DNA of 64,000 bases from Benincasa hispida (taxonomy: Eukaryota; Streptophyta; Magnoliopsida; Cucurbitales; Cucurbitaceae), in NCBI RefSeq assembly GCF_009727055.1, contig NC_052356.1, forward strand, positions 6,894,002-6,958,001. Direction: 5' to 3'. Of this stretch, positions 22,363-34,331 are shown in pieces. The first letter of the stretch is position 1, and every line of letters starts with the position of its first letter. Under the pieces are notes generated by a model. That model made no database searches and was not told where the DNA came from. It saw only the letters and a program-made list of their open reading frames with translations. The translations under genes were made by a program, and so were the position numbers.

Positions 22363-22858
22363 GTTAAAAAATACTTTTGATCCCTAAACTTATATGAAAG
22401 TAACAATTTAGTCTATAAACTTTGATTTGTATCGATTTAGTCTCTGTACTTTTAATTTTGTAACAATTTAGTCATTGAACTTTAGCATATAACAATTTAG
22501 TTCTTGTACTTTTAAATTCATAACAATTTAATCCCTAATGTAACTAAACTTATCAAAATTAAATGTCAATTTTTATTATTTTATGATGTAAACTTTGTAT
22601 TTTATAAAAATATTGAGTCTTTCTAGTTAGTTTATTGGTTTATTTATGCCATAAATCTTATTAAATCTTAACTCATTCTATAATAAAGGCCAAATTGTTA
22701 CAAATTTGAAAGTATAAGGACTAAATTCTTACATAGTAAAGTTTAAGGATTAAATTGTTACAAAATTGAAGGTTCAAGAACTAAATCATTAAAAACTAAA
22801 GTTTAGGGACTAAATTGTTACTTTTATGAAAATCTGGGAATTAAAAGTGATTTAAACC
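22363..22858. mobile_element. foldback/MULE-like element built of AACAATTTAGT repeats (496 bp)
   Basis: The two arms are inverted copies: left GTTAAAAAATACTTTTGATC, right (reverse complement) GGTTTAAATCACTTTTAATT, both followed by AAAGTAACAATTTAGTC. Each arm carries several ACAATTTAGTC units spaced at about 35-55 bp. ATTTATTTAA flanks it at 22353-22362 and 22859-22868, a 9-10 bp duplication as expected for Mutator-like transposition. There is no coding capacity. Confidence 0.8.
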
Positions 22859-23327
22859 ATTTATTTAAATGTCTAATTAGTTATGAACATTCAATAATCC
22901 TATCTAATAAATATCTAACATATTCAAAGTTTTTAAAATTTAACTAATATGTTAGATATAAAATTAAATTTATGTTTAACAAAATCTTGTGAAATGAAAA
23001 AAAAAAAAAAAATCAAATAGGTCAATAAATTAATAAACACAAAATTGAAAATTAAAGATCTATTAGACAAAGACAAATTTTTTTAAATTTTTTTTTATTT
23101 AGAGATGAAATAAACAAAAATCTAAAAAGTTCAAATATGTGCTTATATAACTCATATATGTTTATTTTTAATATTATAAACTCAACCATGAGACAGAAGG
23201 TTATATTCTTAAATATCAAATTATAGTAAAAATATATTTAAGACTTTTTGAAATAATGTGATCCTTCAAACGACCAACCTTTGAAGATAAAATTCAATTG
23301 GTCAATATAACATATAAATGATAAAAT

Positions 23328-24753
23328 GGGTTAAATTATAAATAATACCCTGAACTTTACACATTACGTTAAAAATGCCTCTGAAGTTTTAAAAGTTTCA
23401 GAAATACTCTTAAACTTTAAGAAAGAGTTTAAAAAGTACTTTTGTCATTAGTTTTAGATGGAAACTGTTAAAGTTTTGTTTCAAAAATACCACTGAACTT
23501 TCCAAACATTTCAAAAATACTAACTTAATAAAAGTTCAAAAATACTTCCACCATTAATATTTGAACAAAAGCCATTAATTCCTCATGACAAAAATGACTT
23601 TAAAAATATTAACAAAATTAAAAAAAATGCTCATAATGATCAATTTGTTTGAAGTTTTCTTAAGTTCCAAAAAAACAAATTTTAAAATAAATTATAAGAT
23701 ATCCTCATTTTTTTCATATTAGTATTCTCATATTTCTCTTAATTTTCCAACTCTTAGCTTACACGAATTTTTTTAGCAACAAAAATAAAAACCAAAATTT
23801 TAAGTTAAAACATAAAATATCACAAAATTTTACAAAATTTCAAAATTAAAATATCATCTTGAAACATACCAAAATGATAAATAATCAAATAAAAAAATTA
23901 TATTTGACTCTTTGGAACGAGTGCAAATTGGAAGAACTGCCTCTTCATGCGTGCGTATCAAATGGAGAGTGTTGCGGCACCGTAGGGCAGGACTGCAAGC
24001 TTGCCTAGCAGACTGTCTTTGTAAATAGCGCGGGGCATATGAATCGTAGTGCTTGCGCAATGTCGTGCCTCCCCTTGCTCGATTTCTCTGTTTTGCCCCA
24101 TGTTGATTGCTAATTGATCCATTTTAGCCCAAATTGCATCCGAAATGTTCGATGACTTCTTTTGCTCGATAATCTATCTAAGACCTAAAATAAATATTAA
24201 ATTCCTAAGAACTAACATGATTTAGGCGGATACTTCTTTTATTTGACTATTTATCGTTTTGGTATGTTTCAAGAGGAGATATTGATTTTGGAACTTTGTG
24301 AAATTTTGTGGTATTTTATTTTTTAACTTAACATTTTGGTTTTTATTTTAGTTTTTGAGAAAATTGGTGCAAGCTAAGAATTTGAAAGTTAAGCGAAATA
24401 TGAGAGTACCTATATGAAAAAAAATGAAGATATCTATTATTTTAAAATTGGTTCTTTTCGAACTTAAGTAAACTTCAAACAAATTGATCAGTAGAATTTT
24501 TTAATTTTTAAAGTCACTTTTTTCACGAGGAATTAACCGTTTTTATTCAAATACTAGCCGTTGAGGTATTTTTGAAATTTTATTAAGGGTATTTTTGAAA
24601 CAAAACTTTAACGGTTTCCATCCAAAACTAATGGTTAAGATATTTTTTTGAACTCTTTTTTAAAGTTTAAGAATATTCTTGAAACTTTTGAAACTTTAGG
24701 GACATTTTTGACACAAAGTGTAAAGTTCAGGGACATTTTTTATAATTTAAGCT
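23328..24753. mobile_element. long foldback element (about 1.43 kb) with arms over 500 bp
   Basis: The left arm (from 23328, GGGTTAAATTATAAA) pairs with the right arm (reverse complement from 24753, AGCTTAAATTATAAA) for roughly 550 bp with scattered mismatches. Shared blocks include CCCTGAACTTTACAC, AAAGTTTTGTTTCAAAAATA and TTAATTCCTC. GATAAAAT flanks it at 23320-23327 and 24754-24761 (9 bp if the preceding T is counted). The 23900-24230 loop is clearly richer in GC than the arms and may be captured DNA. No transposase. The 8-9 bp duplication fits Mutator-like or hAT-type movement. Confidence 0.85.
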
Positions 24754-24761
24754 GATAAAAT

Positions 24762-25539
24762 ATCTTCATTGAAGCAATAATGACATGCTTTCCAAAGAGA
24801 TTACAATTAATGATAGAGTGAAATATGATCAATTTTCCTTTAAAAAATGTCAAGTATTTGAAGGATAAAGTAACTAAACATGTTTAATGAAGTTTAGTTG
24901 GCAAGTTTTGTCTAGTTTCAAAAAGATGGTCAAAAAGTTGTAATATAATTAAGGAAATCAAATAATATTAATTTATCTTGACCTTGCAATCAAATCAATT
25001 TCAAATCCTAAGATTTTAGTTTAATAAAATGTAATTAATTATAAATCTCATAAAGTTGTATGAAAAGAGGTTTAGTTGGAAAAAGTCAATGGCCTATAGA
25101 GGGAGGTCATTAATGGTATACTTCAAGTTGAAGTAAGTGGAGACACACCCAATTATATTTCATTCTTTCTTTCCAAGTTCAAAATTAATAACCCCAATGC
25201 TCACTATTGACATTTTTTTCTCCATATATTTAAACATATCTTTTAACTATTTATTTATTTGAGTAAAGATTTAAATTTCGAATTTTTTAATTGATGATAT
25301 ATAATTTTAAACCAATTGATCTATGCTTAATTTAACTCCAATTCTTTAACATGATTGTAACAATGTTATACTTTTTTTTGTTACAATAATCACTTTTTTT
25401 AAAGAGAGATAATAAACAATGATGGTTGCCATATCACATTTTTAGATTTTTCAAAAATTAAATTAAAAAAAAATTATTACAACCTTGTTTTATAAACTTT
25501 TTTCCTTCTATAACTTCAATGTGAGGTTTACTATTAAAA
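24762..25539. other. AT-rich intergenic DNA
   Basis: Nothing recognised. Confidence 0.6.
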
Positions 25540-25775
25540 TCTATTAAAAAAAATATCAAATTACTTATAGAAATAACAAAAGAATACTCATGGTCACTGA
25601 TAGACTCTTATTAGCGAGACATCAGTGATAAACTTTTATCAGTTTCTATCATTGATAGACTTCTATAAATTTTTATCACTGATAGACTTCTATATGTATC
25701 TATCAGTTCCTATCAACCTCTATCAAAGAAGATTAAAATTTTACTATTTTGTGTAAATAGTTTCCCTTTTATTTT
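25540..25775. repeat. TATCA/TGATA dispersed repeat, copy 4
   Basis: The richest core of the four: CACTGATAGACT, TCAGTGATAAAC, CATTGATAGACTTCTAT and CACTGATAGACTTCTATA follow each other closely. It ends AAATTTTACTATTTTGTGTA like the other copies. Confidence 0.7.
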
Positions 25776-26427
25776 TCTCTCTCTAAAATTTATAACAATT
25801 TTTTAAAAAAACATATTTTTCATTTGTTTGAAATATAGGTCGTTCTAAGTAATTTTTAGTTACTTAACTTTTTTTATTACTTTCAATCATTTCTTTAAGT
25901 CTCATAGATTTGTTTGTAGAATCTGATTTTTATATTTTTTCATTGAGCGAATGATACAAAATAAATCAAATTGATTTTTCGATTAAAAGTACTGTGTCCC
26001 GTTGGTTAACTCATTAGCCATATCAAAATGCCTTTGATAAGAAACACTTCTCAAAAAGTTTTTATAGTATAGTTTGAGTGACAGACAAATTTTGATAGTA
26101 TGGTTTGAGTGATGAATTTTGATAATATTTTTGGAGTCAATGTCATAGTTAATTCTTGTTCACTAGATCACAAATTATTATGTCATTAATTTGAATTAGT
26201 AATACAAATATATGCTAATAAATTTGAGAGATCAATTACAAATTTACATGTGTTATCAAATTAGTTTAAAAGGACATGAAAAATATGACATTTCATTTTG
26301 ACCACAATTTTTTTTAAAAGTTCTAACAACTTGTGGAGTGACAAAATTTAAAATCTAACCTAACTTCTTGGTTGAGAATATATGTCATATTCAATTGAGT
26401 TGTTACTCAAGTTGATGGCTAAATATC
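25776..26427. other. AT-rich intergenic DNA
   Basis: Nothing recognised. Confidence 0.6.
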
Positions 26428-27140
26428 GGGAAATTTGTATAGATGGCCCCTATTTAGGGGTTCATTAGAAATTTGACCTCACTTTTATAAAAAAAAAATG
26501 AAATTTGGCCTTTTGCTGATGTCATCGTATCGTGAATTTACCATTTTAACCTTCTTTCTTCTTCCTCCGTATTCCTCTCTTTTGTAGCACTTCTTTTTCC
26601 CTTTTTCCTAATTTTCTTCATTTTTTTTTGTTTCTGTCAATATCCCTTTTTTCTTCTCCGACGATTTCTGTTTATGTCACCCTTCTTTTTCTTCGTTTTT
26701 CTCTATTTATTCTTCGCTTTGTAGTTTTTCCCCATGAAAAATGTTTCATTTGTGTCTGATAAAGAACAAGACAAAGGAAAGAGAAGTGGGAGTGGGGAGC
26801 GGAAGCGGAGAATGAGGAGTTGGAGTGGGGAGTGAGAAAATAAGAGGAATAATCTGAACAAATGATAAGAAAATTGAAGAAAAAAAATTGTAATTATGTC
26901 ATATGAGAATCAAGACAAATGAGCGAGAAGTGAGAGCGGGGAGTGGGAGCGAGGAGTAGGAGCGGGGAACGAGAGTGGGACTGAGGAGCTAGAAACAGGC
27001 CCTCGTGCCCGTTTTGAAGTCAAATGGGTACTTTCGCATGTGGATGACATCAACAAGAGGCCAATTTTCGAGCATTTTTTAAAGTGAGGTCAAATTTCAA
27101 GTTGACCCCTAAATAAGGGCCATCTATACCAATTCCCCCT
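26428..27140. mobile_element. terminal-inverted-repeat element with G-rich interior (713 bp)
   Basis: Inverted ends of about 100 bp: GTATAGATGGCCCCTATTTA on the left and, reverse-complemented, GTATAGATGGCCCTTATTTA on the right. Both run on through TTTGACCTCACTTT to TGATGTCATC. The interior has a pyrimidine-rich half and a purine-rich half with GGGAGTGGGAGCGG-type tandem units (about 26785-26995). AATAT occurs just outside both ends, but a full duplication is not certain. No transposase. Confidence 0.7.
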
Positions 27141-28237
27141 GAATATGAGATTCCTTCTCTACTAAGTTTGCCATCACCGGAATAAAATGTCTCTTTTGTA
27201 TCAGTGATGGCTATATACGATGGGGAAGCACTTGACATGGTAATAGATAGACTTCGAGTTGTTATGTTAATTTTGGTCCTTGTATTTTGAGTTCTTTATA
27301 TCCATTTTAATTTCGGTACTTTCATTTGTCCAAAATGTAATTTCAGTTAAATATTATATGAATATTATGATTATAGTTCTAAACCAATTTGGTCCTTTAA
27401 AGTTAAATTTTTATAAAATGGGTTGAATAATAATAATAATAACAATGATGATGTAAAAAATAGCATTATGTGAACATATTTTTAGAGACTATTTCTATTT
27501 TTCTCACCTCTATGTACTTGAGTGTGTTTTCTTATTATTGCTCCTTCTAGGCTTTTTGATAATGAGAAATTTTGGATTATTATGATAAAATTACAAATAA
27601 TCAAATTTTAGAATCAATTAAAAATGGACAAGTGTCCCATATAGAAATCGAAGATACAAATTGGTAAATTTCAAAAATGCTATGTATCTTCATCATGATC
27701 ATGAATTAAATAAGTTAGGTTTCGTTTGGGATTACTATAGCTTTTAAAATAATTGCTGACAACATTGATTTTAGAAAAATCAGTTGTGAAAAGAAGTAAA
27801 ATAGTGTTTTGTAAATTTAAAATTAAACTTGAAAAGGTAGGTTAGAGTGTTTGGTAAATAAATACAAAAACATCTTATATTAGATATAATAACTAAAATA
27901 GACTTATAATCGAATTTTAATTTTTCTTTTTGTAATTTAAAATTTTAAATAATTATTTAGTATGATAGATTTTATTTGTTATAGATTATTTTTAAATATT
28001 AAGGAAAATAACTTTATTTTTTTTAAAAAAAAATCAATATGGTATACTTTTTTTAAAAAAATGATGCATTTAACTCATGAAAAATAGAAAATAGATTTGA
28101 TTATGTGATAAATAGATAAATATATAAAATAAATCTTATTTTTAAAATATAAAATTGAAAACTAAGTATTAATTAAAAATTCTACCTAATTTTAGAAGAA
28201 TCTAAAACCTAATATGATATTGCTTTGAAAGTGGACG
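27141..28237. other. AT-rich intergenic DNA
   Basis: No gene, RNA or clear element end. The frame at 27050-27238 runs across the end of the preceding element and is not credible. Confidence 0.6.
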
Positions 28238-30354
28238 TGAAATTTGAAGGAAATTGAAATACGAGGATTTCCATGAGCAGCAAAAGGATCATTTCAAATT
28301 ACAATCGTATATAAACTTTACAATTACAATCACAAACGGAAACATACAGTTATGCTAAAATACAGAAATTACAGCATGCTATACAAAAGATCAAAGACAA
28401 GAGCAACACACTTTTGCAAACTCATCTTCGAGTTCCTTGATCACGAACGCTCGATCATCGCAACACAGCAACACACGAACGTTCGTCCAACACGACCCCT
28501 ACACTACACGAACACCGCGCACTCGAACTAAGCGATCTCCAAGGTCATGAACACCCCAAACACACCGAATGGCCTCCACAGAACCTCGACCGTGTCGAAT
28601 TGAATATGACACCACCAAGAAGGTTATCTTGGTATTCTTGGTGTGAAAATCTAGAGGGTGGGCTCTGTGTGGACTTGGTTTGAGGCAGAAAACCAGAGGA
28701 ACCACAATTGTGTAAACGATTGAGCAAATGGGAGATGGAATAACCTATCGTATAGGTCGATGCCCAATCGTTTAGGAAAAGCTAAGTGATCGTCTAACAA
28801 AAACTACGCGATCGTTTAGCTCATCTCTTAGCTGAGTGTCTATCACCTAAGAACACTCCATGATCGTTTACCTAACTCCAAGCTGTCGTTTAGTAAATCT
28901 AATTTACTTGACAACTATCTGTGAGTATATTCTGAGATTGGAAATCTAAAAAAAAAAATTTTTGCAAATCTTTTTCTTACTAAAATTAGGAAAGCATTTT
29001 TTCTTTTATCTCACGGTTACTATGAAACCACCAATAACCTCCCACTCAATTGGTTATTAGAGAAAAAAAGATAATTATCCAATTACTATAAAATAAATGA
29101 TAACTAATTTATCATAATATATTTATAACATATAGTTTTAATATTTCATCTCATGAAAAATATAAACCATAGCTCTTTTTCTATTCCATGGCACTTAATG
29201 TAAATCTCATTTACATTATCCTCTACTAGATGTATCTCATACATCATACAGATCATATCATATATAATCGAGTTACCTCTTGTCAATTTAAACATTTCAA
29301 ATCAACACCAAGAACTGATCCTCAACTTGAATCCATTGAGCTACCAAGGGGACCTTATGGACCTGTAGCTCGAAGCTCCAACGGTATGTGAATAGCTGAC
29401 TAAACTCTTTAGTCACGGGATCCACCATCCGTTAACTACCAGGCACTCCACTAAAGACTGACAACTGAACTCTCCTTATCATAGATATATTATGTGTCCA
29501 GCTTAACCAATCAGTAGTGCGACAACCCTTCACAGATTGCTCATACGTACAACTCGGCCAATAACCGTTATGTCCTTGTAGTTACATCTAACTTCTTAAG
29601 TACCATTGAATCCTCTAATGAACATAAGTCATAGTCCTACTATGACTGAGTCCTCTCTTCCAAAGAGAAGCTGTGGCCACTATGTTCAAGCCCTAAAATC
29701 AGCCCTTAAGGGAGCAATCTCTCTACTTACCCCTGCTTCGGGGAAGGAGTGAATTCCATCTTGTGTATTGATTTCCCTACTCTCAGATCAGACAAGTCCC
29801 CAAAAATGTAGGCATGTTAAGTTGACAATCTGGCCACTCTCACCGATACTAATCAAAGGACAGCTCTCAAAGGCAGAAGTTCCCAAAACACTCAAGATTG
29901 AGGTCGTGTCACCTATGGTCGTTTAGGTGAGATGTAAGTCTCCAAGATCAACGACTTATATACAGAGTCTAGTCATCTCGTGATCTGGTCTTATACAAAC
30001 TCTTTGTATAGAACACCCCCGCTCGCATGTCTCCATATGAATGGTCATGATCTACCATCTATAGTAGTTTACAACACTTGCAGACTTCTACAAAGCGGGC
30101 CGTATCCGTAGTGTCACCAGGATCAGGTATCCCACCTTAATCCTTATACTACAAACCTATTTAGGTTATCACTTAAGGCATGATCCACTTGTATATCACA
30201 TATGCATGCTTAAGTTTACATAGGATAACCATGAAGTTTTGTTTATTGGATATGAGTAAATGCCAGAATCAAATAACAATTATTTTATTCATAAAATAAT
30301 GTGTATCATTACAAACAACGAGACTTTGGGAGAATTAGGACACAAATCCTAACA
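28238..30354 (-). repeat. copia LTR, minus orientation (about 2.1 kb)
   Basis: On the minus strand it starts TGTTAGG at 30354 and shares ordered landmarks with LTR A, including GTAGTTTACAACACTTGC and the GGACACATAATATATC region. It can be ended at a CA near 28238. It contains the same CGATCGTTTAG palindrome cluster (about 28744-28890) as LTR A. No internal retrotransposon sequence in the same orientation is attached and no target duplication was found, so it is a solo LTR or the remnant of a rearrangement. Confidence 0.7.
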
Positions 30355-33300
30355 ATCATCTCCAGGGTCTAAAATGGCTGGTCACTCTTACGGGAGATTG
30401 TTAAGTAAGTTAATGATCTCTTGACCAAATCAATGATGGCTAGTCATTATAGGAGCAAGAGTTGTTTTGGTATTAATGACTGGTTGAGAACTTCTCAGTT
30501 CAGAGAAGGGATAATTGACCTCCCTTCAGCGGCTTTTGTCCTAAACCTTTGAACCGTCATTGTGAAACTAGATTTCACACGGGGTTCATATTAGTTTTTC
30601 GAAAACCTTATTGGATGTTGTTTGTTTTACAAAGGGTATTTGTTTAAAACCTATCGTAGGTCAATGTGTTTTTCTTTTCAGCAACTCGTTAGTATTCCGT
30701 TTACTGTTTTTAATATGACCAAATATATACAGTGGAAAGAATCATGTAAAATGTATTTCATGACAAACAACCTCAATTTGTCATGGTTGAGGAGTGTCCT
30801 CAAGTCCCGACCCTTGATGCACCGCGAAGTGTTCGTAATGCATATGAGGTGTGGATGAAGGCTAATTCATTGGCTCGACTTCACATTTTGGCTAACATAC
30901 CTGATGTTTTGCCCAAAAGGGTTGAGAACATGGTCATTGCACACGAGATCATGGACTCGTTGCAAGATTTGTTTGAACGTCAGTTCTTACTTGTCGAGCA
31001 CAAAGGGATGGATGATGAAACTAGTAGTGCCAATTGATCTGACACTGATTCCACTACTCTTAAAAAGAGGAGGAAAGACAGTAAATCTGATTTATTGGTC
31101 TTGGAGACGTGTTTGGTAGAGAATGATGATTTTGCCTGGATCCTTGATTCGGGTGCTACCAACCATGTCAGTTCCTCTTACAAAGGATTCAATTCCTGGC
31201 AAACGTTGCCATAAAGAGAGATGACTCTCTAAGTCGGATACTGGTGAGGTTTTTTCAGTTGTTGCTGTAGGTAGGCTGAAGATATTTGTTGACAATAAAC
31301 ATTATCTGTTACTGGATGATGTTTTTGTAGTTCCTCATATGAAGAGGAACTTAATCTCGGTTTCTTGTCTCATTGAACAAGGGTATATCGTGTCTTTTTT
31401 TATCAGAATAAAGTGTTTATTTTCAAGAATGGAATGGAGATTGGTTATGGTTCAATAAAAAGTAACTTATATGTACTAAGGCCATTAGTCATAAAAGCCT
31501 TATATAACACTGAAATGTTCAGTACAGCAACAACTAAAAGACCAAAGGTTTCTTCTAAGGAAAACGTCCATCTTTGGCATCTAAGATTTGGTCACATCAA
31601 TCTCAATAAGATTGAGAAGTTGGTGAAAAGTAGACTTCTAAAGAGTTTAGAAGAAAACTCCTTGTCGGTATGTGAATCATGCCTCGAAGGCAAGATGACC
31701 AAAAGACCTTTTACTGGAAAAGGTTATAGAGCCAAGGAAGCCTTGGAGCTTGTACATTCAGACCTCTATGGTCCGATGAATGTTAGAGCTCGGGGTGTGT
31801 ATGTATATTTCATCTCTTTCATAGATGATTATTCAAGATTCGGGTATCTCTACCTAATGCAACGTAAGTCTGAAGCCCTTAACAAGTTCAAGGAGTATAA
31901 GGCTGAAGTTGAAAACTTATTAGGTAAGAAGATAAAAACACTAAGATCTTATCGTGATGGAGAGTATATGGACTTCCAATTCCAGAACTATATGATAGAA
32001 CATGGGATCGCGTCTCAACTCTTGACCCCTGATACACCTCAATAGAATGGTGTATCAGAAAGGAGAAATAGAACCTTGTTGGACATGGTTCGGTCTATGA
32101 TGAGTTATGCTCATCTTCCAGACTCGTTTTGGGATTTTGCAATGGAGACTGCATGCTATATCCTGATCAACGTTCCCTCGAAAAATGTTTCTGAAACACC
32201 TTTTGAGTTGTGGAGAGGCCGTAAAGGTAGTTTACGCCACTTCAGGATTTGAGGCTGTCCGACACATGTGCTAGTGACTAATCCAAAGAAGTTGGAACCA
32301 CATTTGAAGGTTTACCTTTTTGTAGGTTACCCCAAGGAAACAAGAGGTGGATACTTCTATGATCTAAGTGAGAACAAAGTGTTTGTTTCTACAAATTCTA
32401 TCTTCTGGGAAGAAGACCACATGAGGGATCATAAACCACGGAGTAAGCTCGTTTTGCAAGAGATTTCTAGTGAGACTGAGACTGCTGAGGGTTCAACAAG
32501 AGTTGTTGAACAGGCCGACAGATCAACAAGGGTTGTTGAGGTCGGAACATCTAGTCAACCAGCTCAAGAGTTGAGACTGCCTCGACGTAGTGGAAGGGTT
32601 ATGAACCAACCGAATCGCTAAATGGATTTGACTGAAGCCCAAAACATCATTTCGAATGGTGGGGTTGAAGACTCGTTGTCTTTTAAGAAAGCGATGGAGG
32701 ATGTTGACAAAGATGAAGGGATTAAAGTCATGAACCAGGAAATGGAGTCTGTGTACTTCAATAACATCTGAGAGTTTATTGATTCGCCTGATGGGGTAAG
32801 ACCTATTGAGTGTAAGTGGATCTATAAGTGAAAGAGAGATGTAGATGGAAAAGTGCAAACCTTTAAGGCTCGACTCGTGGCAAAGGGTTATACCCAGGTC
32901 GAGGGAGTTGACTATGAGGAAACTTTCTCACCTGTTGTCATGCTCAAGTCTATCAGGATTCTCCTGTCCATAGCCACATTTTATGATTATGAAATATGGC
33001 AAATGGACATCTATTTCCTTTCTTAATGGTAATCTTGTAGAAACCATCTATATGACTCAACCAGAGAGGTTCATAGTTCCAGAACAAGAGCAAAAAGTTT
33101 TCAAGCTTAATAGGTCCATTTATGGGCTGAAACAAGCATCTAGATCATAGAACATTAGATTTGACACTGCGGTCAAGTCGTTTGGCTTTGATCAGAACGT
33201 TGATGAGCCTTGTGTTTATAAGAAAATCATCAACAGTTTAGTAGCTTTCCTGGTACTGTATGTGGATGATATCCTACTCATTGGGAATGATGTAGGGTAT

Positions 33301-33712
33301 CTGGCTGACATTAAGAAATGGTTAGCTACTCAGTTCCAAATAAAAAATTTGGGTGAGGCACAGTATGTTCTAGGGATCCAGATCATTCGGGATCGAAAGA
33401 AAAAACGGTTAGCCCTGTCTCAGGTATCGTACATCGATCAAATGTTAATTAGGTACAAGATCAAGATTCCAAGAGGGGTTTATTACCCTTCATGCATGGA
33501 ATCGTTTTGTCTAAGGATCAATGTCCTAAGACATCTCAAGAGGTTGAGGAGATGAGATGGATTCCCTACGCTTTAACTATAGGAAGCTTAATGTATGCAA
33601 TATGGTGTACCAAACCCGATATTTGCTATACAGTAGGGATTGTCAGTCAGTATCAGTCCAATCCAGGATTTGATCACTGGATGGCGGTCAAGACGATCCT
33701 CAGGTATCCTAA
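30355..33712 (+). pseudogene. Ty1/copia element B: leader, gag, integrase, RT (decayed, no intact LTRs)
   Basis: Remains of a plus-strand copia element. Order: leader (30355-30690, similar to 36355-36640), then gag starting near IPFTVFNMTK. Protease is near WILDSGATNH (about 31138-31167). GAG pre-integrase has LWHLRFGHINLNKI and CESCLEGKM; the integrase core has HSDLYGPM and FIDDYSRFGY; the chromodomain-like tail follows. RT contains [11 protein letters not shown] and YVDDILL (33258-33278). Stops at 32043, 32252, 32622, 32771 and several frameshifts make it non-functional. It breaks off in the RT/RNase H linker at about 33712, where another element's LTR fragment begins. No LTR of its own is present. 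Confidence 0.9.
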
Positions 33713-34316
33713 ATTAAGGTAGTTATTATATATATGTATAATAATTTTATTTAAATTTAAATTAATTAATTTTTTTATTTTTGATTTTAATTTTTGAATT
33801 AGTGTGAGAGAAATAACTTCCCTCCCTTAATTTCTCTCAACTCACTACGTGTGAGGAAAAGTGGTTGTGGGATTTGTGTCTTCTTAACAAAATTGGATGG
33901 CTAGAGAGTTTTATAGAACGATCTCTCTGCAAGAAATCTCCAAAAAAGTATATACCTTTCCTCTTTTATCCTTTGAATTTTCCCTCTCTTCCAAATACCT
34001 AAGAGCCCACAAAACTCCTTAGAGATTCTCTTCCTCTATAGTGAATACAAGAGGTTATGAGTGGTGCTGTCCAAATCAGGGTTTCGAGTTCGTGATTTTT
34101 TTTTTTTTTTGGAGAAAATGATTCACAGAAAGAAGATTAGATCTTCAAGGGTTGGTTTTCTATCTCCTTATCTTTTTCCTCTTCTTCTAAAAGCATGCTG
34201 TAATTTTAATTAATTACATAATTTTTTGTTTGTTTTCTGTAAAATTGTGTGTTTTGTAAAATTAAGATTTGGGTTTGATTCTCGCTTCTTCTCAAGGACC
34301 TTCATCGGTTGCTTCA
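33713..34316 (+). repeat. 3' part of the 5' LTR of copia element C
   Basis: Its right end is fixed by the CA at 34315-34316 followed, after TT, by the primer-binding site. The left end is the junction with element B. It does not overlap in content with the part of the 3' LTR kept at 48670-50040, so the two are likely different halves of one LTR of about 2 kb, as for the other elements here. Confidence 0.6.
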
Positions 34317-34318
34317 TT

Positions 34319-34331
34319 TGGTATCAGAGCC
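34319..34331 (+). other. primer-binding site of element C
   Basis: TGGTATCAGAGCC is an exact match to the plant initiator-Met tRNA 3' end complement used by copia elements. Confidence 0.9.

Noticed and set aside
28499..28727. Overlapping minus-strand frames at 28499-28727
   Set aside because: They lie within a copia LTR and have no recognisable protein features.
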